A stretch of DNA of 64,000 bases from Bradyrhizobium yuanmingense (GCF_900094575.1 NZ_FMAE01000005.1:300052-364051); one strand, 5' to 3'. Shown: positions 13,616-21,502, numbered from the stretch's first letter. Translations and numbers: made by a program. Notes: a model not told the origin generated them from the sequence alone.

Positions 13616-14152
13616 CTACGCCAGGAACTCCGGCGGCACATGGTCGGTCAGCCACACACCGTTCTCTGCGCGAAAAAACTTGAATCCCTTGGCATGCATG
13701 CTGCCGGCATCGACCTTGAAGATGTGCGGCTTGCCGTGGCGCTGACCGACACGCTGCGCAGTTGCCTCGTCGGAGGACAGATGCACCTGCTGGCGCGCCT
13801 GCGGCTTCAGGCCCTCGGACAGGATCGCCTCGACAAACCGTGTCGCCGTGCCATGATACAGGATCGACGGCGGCTCCTGCGGCGCCAAGCCAAGTTCAAC
13901 CGAGACGGAATGTCCTTGCGCGGCGCGAATGCGATCAGTTCCAGGGGACAGCGAGAAACGCTTCTTGTCGCTCTCTGCGACGACGCGCAGCAGATCATCG
14001 CGGCCAAACTTTGTGCCGGCGGCATTTGCCTTGGCGATCAGGTCGTCGATGCTGGCCCACCCGTGCGAATCCAGCACCAACCCGATCGTTTCCGGCTGGT
14101 GGCGCAGGACCAGGCTCAGAAATTTGCTGAGCTGGGTGTCATTGATCGGCAT
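13616..14152 (-). CDS. kptA: RNA 2'-phosphotransferase, Tpt1/KptA family
   Basis: 178 aa, full length for the family. It transfers a splice-junction-type 2'-phosphate from RNA to NAD+, releasing ADP-ribose 1'',2''-cyclic phosphate. The N-terminal L-S-L-V-L-R-H-Q-P-E motif carries the catalytic Arg-His pair. Y-H-G-T-A and Q-V-H-L-S-S-D mark the NAD+ pocket, and A-E-N-G-V-W-L-T closes the C-terminal lobe. Bacteria lack the tRNA splicing that makes this substrate in eukaryotes, so the physiological target here is unknown. It ends 1 nt from the DinB-like gene and has a poor set of co-directional neighbours, consistent with the patchy spread of the family. Confidence 0.92.
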   Translation of the reverse strand: MPINDTQLSKFLSLVLRHQPETIGLVLDSHGWASIDDLIAKANAAGTKFGRDDLLRVVAESDKKRFSLSPGTDRIRAAQGHSVSVELGLAPQEPPSILYHGTATRFVEAILSEGLKPQARQQVHLSSDEATAQRVGQRHGKPHIFKVDAGSMHAKGFKFFRAENGVWLTDHVPPEFLA

Positions 14153-14224
14153 GGTTACCCTTCCAGTCCTGCATCACTACACTCAAGTGGTTGGCAAGGC
14201 CAGATGATCGATCTGGAGGGAGCA

Positions 14225-14547
14225 ATGAGCCAGTCGAACCTATACGCTATTCGGAACGCGATCCTCGCCGATCAACAGGTGACTTGCGTCTACGAGGGTC
14301 GCCGTCGCGAGCTCTGTCCGCATATCATCGGCACCGACAAGTCCGGTGACGAAGCCGTGCTGGCCTGGCAGTTTGCAGGCGAAAGCAGCAGGCGCTGCCG
14401 CAATGGCTCTGCCTGAAGCTGGCCAATGTCAGTGGGGCCCGGGCGCGGGATGGCCGCTGGCATGAAGGCGGCTCGCATAGGAGCACCCAGACCTGCGTGA
14501 CGAATATCGATCTCGACATCAATGTCGATGTCCGTAAGTTGCGGTGA
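14225..14547 (+). pseudogene. Frameshifted small conserved protein
   Basis: ATG at 14225 has a strong ribosome site (GGAGGGAG, 14215-14222) and encodes MSQSNLYAIRNAILADQQ and on to F-A-G-E-S-S-R, then reaches a stop at 14416. From 14389 another frame continues as Q-A-L-P-Q-W-L-C-L-K-L-A-N-V and runs to a stop at 14547 with D-G-R-W-H-E-G and T-N-I-D-L-D-I-N-V, which reads as the natural second half. One indel near 14385-14395 explains this. Joined, the product would be about 107 aa. Family unknown to me; decayed gene or sequencing error. Confidence 0.7.
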
Positions 14548-14710
14548 GGGAGCTACAGGGGTCGAGATCGGAATCGAACCTCGTCGATCACGACGTAACG
14601 GCCGATCGCAGGGTTGATTTCGATCCGCTCGTGTCGCATGGCTGTTCTCGAACTCCACGAATATTTAGCACGCGACCTCACGCTTGTCAGCGAGCTCAAA
14701 ATCCGGCCTC

Positions 14711-15358
14711 ATGCCCTATTCCCTCGCCATATTCGACCTCGACGGTACCCTCGCCGACAGCTTCCCGTGGTTCCTGCGCACCATCAACGACGTCGCGGAC
14801 CGCTTCGGCTTTCGCCGCGTAAAGGACGAGGATGTCGAGGAGCTGCGCCACGCCTCGTCGCGCGAGATCCTCGCCAAGCTCGAAGTGCCCATGTGGAAGC
14901 TGCCGGCGATCGCGCGGCATGCGCGGCGGCTGAAGGCGGAGGCGGCTTCCGAGATTTCGCTGTTCGCAGACGTCGAGACGATGCTGCGAACGCTGGCCGA
15001 GAACGGCGTGCAGCTGGCGCTGGTGACGTCCGACAGCGAGGCCAATGCGCGCGAGAAGCTCGGGGACGCCGCAGCGCTGTTCTCGCATTTCGACTGCGCA
15101 GCGTCGCTGTTCGGCAAGGCCGCGAAATTCCGCCGGGTCATCCGCCGCGCCGGCGTCGCGCCTAGCAGGGTGATCTCGATCGGCGACGAGGTCCGCGACA
15201 TCGACGCGGCGCGGGCGGTCGGGATCGCCTGCGGCGCGGTGTGCTGGGGCTATGCGGCACCGGCGGCGCTAACGGCGCTTCGGCCCGACCATGTGTTCGA
15301 GCACATCCGTGACATCGCGCCGGCGCTGATCGGCGTCACAGCTCCGATGCGGGCTTAA
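14711..15358 (+). CDS. HAD-superfamily phosphatase, Gph-like
   Basis: 215 aa from the ATG at 14711 (MPYSLAIFDLDGTLADSF). The four HAD motifs are present: motif I F-D-L-D-G-T-L with the nucleophile Asp; motif II L-V-T-S-D-S; motif III Lys in F-G-K-A-A-K-F; motif IV G-D-E-V-R-D-I-D-A-A. An alpha-helical cap lies between motifs I and II. The overall plan is that of phosphoglycolate phosphatase-like enzymes, but the substrate cannot be read from sequence. A TTG at 14684 is a weaker alternative start. It faces the TetR gene tail to tail. Confidence 0.9.
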   Translation: MPYSLAIFDLDGTLADSFPWFLRTINDVADRFGFRRVKDEDVEELRHASSREILAKLEVPMWKLPAIARHARRLKAEAASEISLFADVETMLRTLAENGVQLALVTSDSEANAREKLGDAAALFSHFDCAASLFGKAAKFRRVIRRAGVAPSRVISIGDEVRDIDAARAVGIACGAVCWGYAAPAALTALRPDHVFEHIRDIAPALIGVTAPMRA

Positions 15359-15411
15359 CACCACCGCGCGGCCGTATTGCTTTTCCATCGAGAGCCCGGG
15401 CCGGCCCTCAC

Positions 15412-16071
15412 TCACTCGCCGGATCGACCGGCAGCCTTGCGCGAGGCTCCCGCTCCGATCTCCCGGTTCAGGCACGCAAAAGCCTCTTTCACGTAGACGG
15501 CCAAGGGCCGCTTGCCCTGGTCGCGATTCCAACTGTCCATCGCAAGCCGCAAGGCTCCGACCGACATCATGGCGACCACGCGCAGCGCAGCCTGCCGATG
15601 CGGCTGCGGCCACATCTGGGACAGCGCCGCGAACACGGCAGCTTCCTTCTCGACGTATTTCGCCTGCTGCCGGATGCGAAGCGACTCGTTCGCGGACATC
15701 AGGCGCTCGATCACTTTTGTTTGCTTGTAATCGACCGGGAAGCGGGCTGTCAGCTCCAGCAGGCCGTTCCTTGCGGCATCGAGCGGCGACTGCTTGGTCG
15801 TTTGCTCGAGCACGGCGGCACGCAAGGTCTCGCTGAAACCACCATCCTGCCACGCCAGGAGGATCTCTTCCTTGGACTTGAAGTAGTAGAAGAACGTCCG
15901 CCGCGAGATCCCCGCCGCCTCCGCGATCGCGTCGAGCGTGGTGGCATCATAGCCCCTGGTCAGAAACAGTTTAAGGCCCTGCTCGGCGATACGATGCAGC
16001 GTTTCGCGCCGCTTCCGCTCGCGCAGGCCTTCCTCCTTCCGGGATGAACTTTTCATGACCTGTTTTGCCAT
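15412..16071 (-). CDS. TetR/AcrR-family transcriptional regulator
   Basis: 219 aa. The N-terminal helix-turn-helix is canonical: T-L-H-R-I-A-E-Q-G-L-K-L-F, then Y-D-A-T-T-L-D-A-I-A-E-A-A-G-I-S-R-R-T-F-F-Y-Y-F-K-S-K-E (about residues 23-75). The C-terminal part is the variable ligand/dimer domain. A basic tail (R-K-A-A-G-R) ends the protein. It is divergent from the Tat-exported hydrolase gene, and the 78-nt gap contains a tandem operator-like palindrome (16092-16131), so it most likely represses itself and the hydrolase operon. Effector unknown. Confidence 0.93.
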   Translation of the reverse strand: MAKQVMKSSSRKEEGLRERKRRETLHRIAEQGLKLFLTRGYDATTLDAIAEAAGISRRTFFYYFKSKEEILLAWQDGGFSETLRAAVLEQTTKQSPLDAARNGLLELTARFPVDYKQTKVIERLMSANESLRIRQQAKYVEKEAAVFAALSQMWPQPHRQAALRVVAMMSVGALRLAMDSWNRDQGKRPLAVYVKEAFACLNREIGAGASRKAAGRSGE

Positions 16072-16091
16072 GAAATCGACCAGTTTGCAAA

Positions 16092-16131
16092 ATTACACTA
16101 AGTGCAATACGTCGATTACACTCGGTGCGAC
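16092..16131. promoter_or_regulatory. Tandem TetR operator-like palindromes
   Basis: ATTACACT-A-AGTGCAAT (16092-16108) is a palindrome with 8-nt arms and one mismatch. A related half-conserved copy (ATTACACT-C-GGTGCGAC) sits at 16115-16131. Their centres are 23 bp apart, about two helix turns on one DNA face. The first copy begins 20 nt from the TetR start codon. Confidence 0.72.
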
Positions 16132-16149
16132 TTCATACAAGGTGCCTTC

Positions 16150-17268
16150 ATGGTGAACGGGTTGAGCGACACTTCCTCTCAGCATGTGCGATCCGCGCAC
16201 GCGAATGGCGCGGACGGTGCGAGCGGAGCGACAAGCCTGACCCGACGGCGGTTCGGTGCCGCGCTGCTGGCGGTCGCCGTCACGGCCACGCTCGCCGCGC
16301 CTCCAGCCCGGGCGCAGTCCGCGCCCCCCGCGGTCGTCGACTTCGACTGGGTCGATCCGGCGCGTTCGCGGCCCGTTCCGGCGCGCCTGCACTGGCCGGC
16401 GGATGTTGCGCCGGGATCGCGCGTGCCGCTCATCGTGTTCTCCCATGGGCTCGGCGGCTCTCGCCGGGGCTACAGCTATCTGGGGCGATATTGGTCGGCC
16501 CGCGGCGTCGCCAGCCTGCATGTTCAGCATGCCGGCAGCGATTCCTCGCTCTGGGCGGGCAATCCCCTCGCCGTCGTGGACCGCCTGCAGCGTGCCGCTC
16601 ACGAGAGCGAGGCGCTGGCGCGAGCCCTGGATCTGCGCTTTGCCCTGGATCGCATGCTGTCGAGTCCCCATGGTGCCCACGTAGACCGCCGGCGCATCAT
16701 GGCGGCGGGGCATTCCTATGGGGCGAACACGGCGCTTGTTGCGGTTGGCGCCCGCGTGATGCGCGACGGCAAGTGGGTCGAGGCGCGCGACCCGCGCTTT
16801 GCCGCCGCCATCGTCATTTCGGCCCCTCCATTCTATGGCGAACCCGATCTTGCCTCGGTGTTGAGCAGGATCACCGTTCCAACCCTGCACGTGACGGCGA
16901 CGAAGGACGTCATCCAGATCCCCGGATATTACTCACCCGCTGCCGACCGGCTGGAGGTCTTCAACGCCATTGCCACACCGCGCAAGCTGCTTGCCGTGTT
17001 CGAAGGCGGCTCGCACAGCATCTTCACCGATCGCTCGTTCACCGGTGGTCCGGCGCTCAACCCGAAGGTGAAGCTCGCGACGGCCGAGCTCACCCTGGCC
17101 TTTCTCGACCTGGTTTTCGATGGCAACGGTGCCACGCTGGCGCGCTGGAACGTGACCTGGCAGCCCATGCTCGCCTCGGCGCCGGGCGCCGCACCTTCTC
17201 CCCTGCCCGTCGCGCAGTCCCGGCGCGTGGCCCAGGGAGTGGCGACCGGTCTCGTTCCCTCGCCATGA
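16150..17268 (+). CDS. Tat-exported alpha/beta hydrolase
   Basis: 372 aa from the ATG at 16150; an in-frame GTG at 16102 lies inside the operator and is unlikely. A twin-arginine signal is visible (L-T-R-R-R-F-G-A-A-L-L-A-V-A-V, residues 35-50, cleaved near P-A-R-A-Q-S), after a polar leader. The hydrolase core shows the oxyanion motif V-F-S-H-G-L-G-G-S and the nucleophile elbow A-G-H-S-Y-G (G-x-S-x-G), with a late G-G-S-H-S-I-F for the catalytic His. It resembles dienelactone-hydrolase/chlorophyllase-type esterases; substrate unknown. The ATGA overlap with the next gene shows translational coupling. Confidence 0.88.
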   Translation: MVNGLSDTSSQHVRSAHANGADGASGATSLTRRRFGAALLAVAVTATLAAPPARAQSAPPAVVDFDWVDPARSRPVPARLHWPADVAPGSRVPLIVFSHGLGGSRRGYSYLGRYWSARGVASLHVQHAGSDSSLWAGNPLAVVDRLQRAAHESEALARALDLRFALDRMLSSPHGAHVDRRRIMAAGHSYGANTALVAVGARVMRDGKWVEARDPRFAAAIVISAPPFYGEPDLASVLSRITVPTLHVTATKDVIQIPGYYSPAADRLEVFNAIATPRKLLAVFEGGSHSIFTDRSFTGGPALNPKVKLATAELTLAFLDLVFDGNGATLARWNVTWQPMLASAPGAAPSPLPVAQSRRVAQGVATGLVPSP

Positions 17269-18113
17269 GGTGGCTCGCAGTTGCGGTCTTGAGCTCGATG
17301 GCCGCCGGTTGCGCGGCGGCTCCGCTGGAACGAGCGGGGTCGCTGGCCTCCTACGACGATCTCACGCCGTCCGATGGTCTCTTGACCAAGTCGCAGCTCC
17401 GGATCAGCAAGGCTGATGTTCTCGCCGCGAAGACCGCTCGCATCGAGCCGACCGCGTTCACGGCGACCGCAGCCAGCCAGCCGTTCACGCCGCAGCAGCG
17501 CAGGCTGATCAAGAACGCAATCAACAGAGCGATGTGTCTTGCGCTCAGCGAGCGCTTCCGGATCGTAGCTCCCACGGAGGCTGCGGACTTGAATGTTCGC
17601 GCCGTCATCACACAGATTGCGCCGACCGATGCGGCGGCAGCCGGCGTCTCCAAGGTCGCGAGCGTCGTGCCGTCCATCGTCGCTCCCGGCGTGCCCATTC
17701 CGGTGCCGCGCCTTCCGATCGGACTGGGAAGCCTGTCCGTCGAGGCCGAGGCCCGTGACCGCAGCGGCAACCAACAGGCGGCCATGATCTGGGCGCGCGG
17801 AGCGAACTCCTTCACCAGCGCTCCGCGTGTATCGAGCGATGGCGACGCCTATGACCTGGCCGAGGCTTTCGGAAGCGATTTCGGGAGGTTTCTCGTTGCC
17901 GCGGAGAGCCCGTTCGGGAAGGTCCCCACGCCGCCTTCCGTCGACAGATTGAGCGCCTCTCTCGGTGGTGCGCCCAAGGAAGCGATCTGCGAAACATTCG
18001 GCCGGGCGCCAGGATTGGCAGGCCTGGCCGGAGAAAGAATCGGGCTGCCGCCGGACTGGACCGACCGAGGCGCGCCGGAGAACACGATCTTGGAAGCGCA
18101 GAACGTCAATTGA
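17265..18113 (+). CDS. DUF3313-family lipoprotein
   Basis: 282 aa from the ATG at 17265, which overlaps the stop of the hydrolase gene (ATGA). The N terminus is a lipoprotein signal (MRWLAVAVLSSMAAGC) with Cys16 as the lipidation site. Following it, S-Y-D-D-L-T-P-S-D-G and the A-D-L-N-V-R-A-V-I-T-Q-I segment fit DUF3313, a family of envelope lipoproteins without known activity. The middle is rich in Pro/Val (V-A-P-G-V-P-I-P-V-P). Co-transcribed with the Tat hydrolase and probably under the same TetR regulator, so the two products probably act together in the envelope. Confidence 0.85.
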   Translation: MRWLAVAVLSSMAAGCAAAPLERAGSLASYDDLTPSDGLLTKSQLRISKADVLAAKTARIEPTAFTATAASQPFTPQQRRLIKNAINRAMCLALSERFRIVAPTEAADLNVRAVITQIAPTDAAAAGVSKVASVVPSIVAPGVPIPVPRLPIGLGSLSVEAEARDRSGNQQAAMIWARGANSFTSAPRVSSDGDAYDLAEAFGSDFGRFLVAAESPFGKVPTPPSVDRLSASLGGAPKEAICETFGRAPGLAGLAGERIGLPPDWTDRGAPENTILEAQNVN

Positions 18114-18176
18114 GCTCTGGCGGAATGGCCGCTTGAATTCGGCCGGCCGGAGCAAGCGGCCTCGGGTTGTGACGAA

Positions 18177-19130
18177 CTACTCCGTCCTGCGCAGGAACGC
18201 CCCGAACGCCCTTGGGCCGTCGCCGGTCTTGATCTCGCCGATCACCTTGAGCTCGGCCGCATCGATGATGCTTAGCGTGTTGCTTTCCCAGCAGGCGACA
18301 ATGACGCGCTTGCCGTCGGCAGTCGCCGCAATGCCTTCGGGATAGTCGCCGACATGGATGCGCTTGACCGGCTTGAGGCTCGCCAGGTCGAACACGCTGA
18401 CGGTGCCGCCATATTGGTCGGTGACGAAGCCTCGGCCTAGCGTCAGCGCCACCGCATATGGGCGCATGCCGACCGGCACGCGGCCGATCTCGCGGCCTTC
18501 CGCGATATCGATCACGGAGACATCGTCGGAGCCGACATTGGCGGTGTAGGCGCGCTTGCCCTCGGCATCGATGGTGACGCCGAACGGGCGGGTGCCGACC
18601 TTGATCACGGCCTTGCCTTGGCGCGTTGCCGTTTCCACCACCGAGACGCTGTCGTCGTCGCGGTCCGCCGAGAGCAGCAGCTTGCCGTCGGGCGTCACCG
18701 CAAGACCCGACGGCGAGGCGCCGACCGCGATGCTGGCGACAACGCTGCGCGAGGCCGTATCGATCACCCGCACCGCGGCCGCGTACCAATCGGCGACATA
18801 GACCGTCTTGCCATCGGGCGCCACGGCAATGCCGAGCGGCCCGCCGCCGACCTCGACGCGGCCGGCGACCTGCCGCGTGGCAGCGTCGACCACCGTCACC
18901 GCCTTGGCATCCGGGCTCGTGACATAGGCAAAGCGCCCGTCGGCGCTGACGGCGACGCCGGCCGGCTTGCCGCCGATTGGGATGGTCGCAACGCCGCGCG
19001 CGCCAGCGAGATCCACCACCATCAGATCTTCGCTGAGCTGGTTGGTGACGAACGCCTCGTCGGCGCGCGCGCTTCCAAAGCCGGCGTAACAAAGGCTGGC
19101 GGCGAGCGCCGCCAGAACCAGCGCTCGCAC
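18177..19130 (-). CDS. Exported YVTN/YncE-type beta-propeller protein
   Basis: 317 aa from a GTG at 19130, two nucleotides after the stop of the SRPBCC gene; it opens a signal peptide (V-R-A-L-V-L-A-A-L-A-A-S-L) cleaved near S-A-R-A-D-E. The rest is six or seven propeller repeats of about 42 residues, each with V-x-V-V/I-D-x-A and a G-x-x-P-x-G-x-A/V turn (for example G-G-K-P-A-G-V-A-V-S-A-D-G-R and G-A-S-P-S-G-L-A-V-T-P-D-G-K). Periplasmic scaffold or sensor. Such propellers are known near PQQ-dependent alcohol dehydrogenase genes, but none is in this window. Confidence 0.88.
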   Translation of the reverse strand: MRALVLAALAASLCYAGFGSARADEAFVTNQLSEDLMVVDLAGARGVATIPIGGKPAGVAVSADGRFAYVTSPDAKAVTVVDAATRQVAGRVEVGGGPLGIAVAPDGKTVYVADWYAAAVRVIDTASRSVVASIAVGASPSGLAVTPDGKLLLSADRDDDSVSVVETATRQGKAVIKVGTRPFGVTIDAEGKRAYTANVGSDDVSVIDIAEGREIGRVPVGMRPYAVALTLGRGFVTDQYGGTVSVFDLASLKPVKRIHVGDYPEGIAATADGKRVIVACWESNTLSIIDAAELKVIGEIKTGDGPRAFGAFLRRTE

Positions 19131-19132
19131 GA

Positions 19133-19696
19133 TCAGCTGCCGCTCTCGATCTTCTTCTTGAGCGCCTCGAGCCCGGCCTTGTACAGCCCGCTCACGGCCT
19201 TGATCGCGGCCTCGTCGCTCAGCTCCGGCGGCGGGTCGTTGTTGGGATAGCCGCGATAGAACGCGCCGGCCCATTCCAGCTTGGCCTTGCCATCAGGCGC
19301 GGGCGAGACCGTCAGGGTCGAGGAATAATTGGTCACAGGCAGCACCTTCACGTCGACCTTGGTGATCCGGTACGAATAGCTCTGCATGTCGGGCTCGTAT
19401 TTGTAGAGCTCCTCCTCGACCGTCCCGCCGCCCGTCAGGGTCAGCTTGCGCGTCGCGCCGATCTCGTTGCCCTTCTCGCCTTGGGTCTTGGTGACCGGCT
19501 GAAGCCAGCTCATGTCCTGGAAATTGCCGATCACCGCCCACACCTTGGCGGGGGCCGCGTTGATCTCGATGGATTCCCGCACCTTCTGCCGCGTCGGCCC
19601 ATGGGCCCAGACCGGCTCGAAGGCGGTCATCAGAGCCATCCCCGCCACCGCCAGCGCCGCCACCCCGGCGATCGCCGGTCCGCTTCTCATCCTCAT
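19133..19696 (-). CDS. Exported SRPBCC (START-like) protein, MxaD-like
   Basis: 187 aa with a signal peptide (A-G-V-A-A-L-A-V-A-G-M-A-L-M) cleaved near V-W-A-H-G. The mature part is a SRPBCC fold: E-S-I-E-I-N-A-A-P-A-K-V-W-A-V-I-G-N-F is the typical first strand and helix, and Y-S-Y-R-I-T-K-V and W-A-G-A-F-Y-R-G-Y-P lie in the cavity strands. The family includes MxaD, a periplasmic factor of methanol oxidation. It is translated just ahead of the propeller gene (2-nt gap), so the two are a unit. A role beside a PQQ enzyme is inference. Confidence 0.85.
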   Translation of the reverse strand: MRMRSGPAIAGVAALAVAGMALMTAFEPVWAHGPTRQKVRESIEINAAPAKVWAVIGNFQDMSWLQPVTKTQGEKGNEIGATRKLTLTGGGTVEEELYKYEPDMQSYSYRITKVDVKVLPVTNYSSTLTVSPAPDGKAKLEWAGAFYRGYPNNDPPPELSDEAAIKAVSGLYKAGLEALKKKIESGS

Positions 19697-20227
19697 CTCG
19701 TTTCCTCGTTTCTCAATCTGCGCGACTTGGAACGCGCGCTGAGGTCATGCTAGCGCATTTTTGGGCCATGGGGAGACCCGTTCGTGGCACGGCGGTGGCA
19801 AAGCCAATGCACACCATTGATAGGGTTGGCGGACGGGTAAAACACCAGACCGGGGTCAATCATGCCAAGCCGAAATAATTCGCCTTACTCGAATTCGGAA
19901 TTATCGCATGTTGCGCCTACCCCAACCCGGGCCGTGGGGCGCATCGCGATCGTCACGAACGCGGGATGGGAGGTGGTGGACGCAGGCAGCGTCGCGCGCT
20001 GGCGGTTTGCAGGGCGGATCACTCCGTGAGCAGGCGAGGCGCGCACACGACGGGCGCAGTCTGCGTACGGCAAAATCGTGTGGTCCTGGCGCCCGGGGTC
20101 TGTGCGCCAAAGGCTTGCGGTGACGTTGCGGGCCGACCGGGCCCGCACCGTCAGTCATCCGCAAGGCGACGGGGGCAATAGTGCATCGCTCCCCGGGGAG
20201 AGCACGACATAAGCCGTCAACCCACTG

Positions 20228-20405
20228 CGCAGGGAAGGCCGGATGTTTGGCTTCACCTGTATGCCGCTGTGCAGCTTTTTCAAGCACACGCTTCGCACAG
20301 TGGACCGCGGGTGCCAGCCGGCACCCGGCCTTCCCTGCGCCCTCGGCACTCTCGAGGGTGGCGAATGCAGCAAAGCTCGGGCGGAATCCGCCGCGAGGAT
20401 GCGAA
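20228..20405. repeat. Dispersed repeat C, copy 1
   Basis: The segment is the reverse complement, with substitutions and small indels, of about 63850-64000. Shared landmarks are GCAGGGAAGGCCGG, the GGCACCC/GGGTGCC hairpin, CGAGCTTTGCT and TTCACCTGTATG. The second copy is cut by the window edge. Inside copy 1, GCAGGGAAGGCCGG occurs once at each end in opposite orientation (about 20229 and 20325), so the unit is itself an inverted repeat. Confidence 0.75.
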
Positions 20406-20464
20406 ACCGTGCCAGCGAATTGATAACGTCTCGTGCCACAGACGCTGCGCAGCACCATAAGCGC

Positions 20465-20600
20465 GTTCACGCGCGTCTTCGACGCTATGGTGATGCGCTG
20501 CAGAACCGGAGCCCATGCATCCGCGATGCTGCGGCTTTCTGAGTCCCGGCTCTGCGCCGCAATGCTCACGCGTTGCAGCTTGACCGGGACACGGGAGTTG
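20465..20600. repeat. Dispersed repeat D, copy 1
   Basis: Reverse-complement match to about 63380-63500. The best block is GTCCCGGCTCTGCGCCGCAA (20543-20562), followed in both by a GTTGCA...CGGGACA stretch; a weaker block covers the GCGCTGCAGAACCGG region. Confidence 0.65.
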
Positions 20601-20621
20601 GCGCACTGCTGCTCCACACTC

Positions 20622-20701
20622 CGTCATTGCGAGCGCAGCGAAGCAATCCAGACTGCTGCCGCGGAAAGATTCTGGATTGCTTCGCTGCGCTCGCAACGAC
20701 G
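20622..20701. repeat. Long palindromic repeat A, copy 1
   Basis: Arms of 31 nt (20622-20652 and 20671-20701) are reverse complements with one mismatch, around an 18-nt loop. Core sequence GCGAAGCAATCCAGA. A second, expanded copy lies at 63569-63686. The stem would form a very stable RNA hairpin just beyond the end of the ATPase gene. Confidence 0.9.
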
Positions 20702-20734
20702 ACAGAGAGAGCTACTGTTAGGGGATCCCCTCAC

Positions 20735-21502
20735 CTACTCCCCCAGCGTCGCCTCCACGAACCCGCGCGGATCGACACAAAACTCACGCATCAACCGGTA
20801 ATGGTCGGTCTGCTCCACCGTGACAGGCTCCAGGCCGTATTTGCCGAGCCGCAGCAGCCGCGCGTTGGGATAGGCCATGAGCATCGGCGAATGCGTTGCC
20901 ATGATGACCTGGCAGATGCGGGAGTCTTCCATGCGCCGCAGTAGCTTGAGGAATTCGATCTGGCGCGCCGGCGACAGCGCCGATTCCGGCTCGTCGAAGA
21001 TGAAGATGCCCTGGCGCTGGCAACGCTCCTCGAAGAAGCGCAGAAAACCTTCGCCATGGGAGTGCGACAAGAAATCGGGACCGACCTGGCCGGCGTCGCG
21101 CGCAGCCTTGTCCAGATATCGCGCGACCGAGAAAAAGCTCTCCGCACGAAAGAACCAGCCGTTGGTGATCTTCGGCAGCCAGCTTGCGCGCAGCGCCTTG
21201 GAGAGTTGGCCGCCCATCTCCTCGCGCGCTTCGGAATGATCGACCGGCTTGTAGCCCTTGCCGCCACCGGCATCGTCATATCCGGCGAGCGCTGCGATGC
21301 CTTCGAGGATGGTCGACTTCCCGGTACCGTTCTCTCCAACGATGATCGTGATGGGATTATCGAAGCTAAGCTCGAAATCGTCAGGGAAGATCGGCAAGCA
21401 GAACGGATAGGCCTCGCGGTCGCGAACCTGCGACGGATCGAGCCATACCCGCTTCAGATACGGCGCTGGCAGGTTGATCGTTCGATTGCCTCTTCGTGCC
21501 AT
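20735..21502 (-). CDS. Orphan AAA-family ATPase (AAA_21/SMC-like core)
   Basis: 255 aa. Walker A is I-I-V-G-E-N-G-T-G-K-S-T-I-L-E (residues 53-67), and Walker B is I-F-I-F-D-E-P-E-S-A-L-S-P (about 165-177) followed by the switch I-M-A-T-H-S-P-M. Between them is a short helical insert rather than the long coiled coil of SMC or RecF. The layout matches small ATP-binding proteins annotated as predicted ATPases, of the fold also used in OLD-type and ABC-like defence proteins. No nuclease or reverse transcriptase partner is adjacent. Its 3' end abuts the palindromic repeat at 20622-20701. Confidence 0.85.
   Translation of the reverse strand: MARRGNRTINLPAPYLKRVWLDPSQVRDREAYPFCLPIFPDDFELSFDNPITIIVGENGTGKSTILEGIAALAGYDDAGGGKGYKPVDHSEAREEMGGQLSKALRASWLPKITNGWFFRAESFFSVARYLDKAARDAGQVGPDFLSHSHGEGFLRFFEERCQRQGIFIFDEPESALSPARQIEFLKLLRRMEDSRICQVIMATHSPMLMAYPNARLLRLGKYGLEPVTVEQTDHYRLMREFCVDPRGFVEATLGE

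Larger units (their letters stand above)
19697..20734. other. Repeat-rich noncoding region
   Basis: About 1 kb without a believable gene. The first 190 nt look like an ordinary upstream region. From about 19900 to 20710 it consists of dispersed repeats, several of which recur inverted at 63380-64000. A leftward frame of 238 codons (19901-20617) translates the repeat and is very rich in Arg, Pro, Cys and His; it has no ribosome site or fold-like pattern and is rejected as a gene. Confidence 0.75.

Noticed and set aside
14555..14640. tRNA-like GGTTCGATTCC string on the minus strand, and a 28-codon frame (14554-14639) starting MRHERIEINPAI
   Set aside because: No acceptor, D- or anticodon stem can be folded around the T-loop-like string. 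The short frame faintly recalls the start of DUF433 antitoxins but ends too early; at most a relic.
16125..17264. In-frame extension of the DUF3313 gene upstream of 17265
   Set aside because: Overlaps the Tat hydrolase gene; the lipoprotein signal begins at 17265.
19901..20617. Leftward frame of 238 codons in the repeat region
   Set aside because: It translates dispersed repeats, is rich in Arg/Pro/Cys/His, has no ribosome site and no fold-like pattern; the same stretch recurs inverted at 63.4-64 kb.
20735..21502. Orphan AAA ATPase as part of a defence system
   Set aside because: The fold occurs in defence proteins, but no nuclease, reverse transcriptase or other partner lies next to it; the neighbours are repeats and a PCC/CoA-ligase operon.
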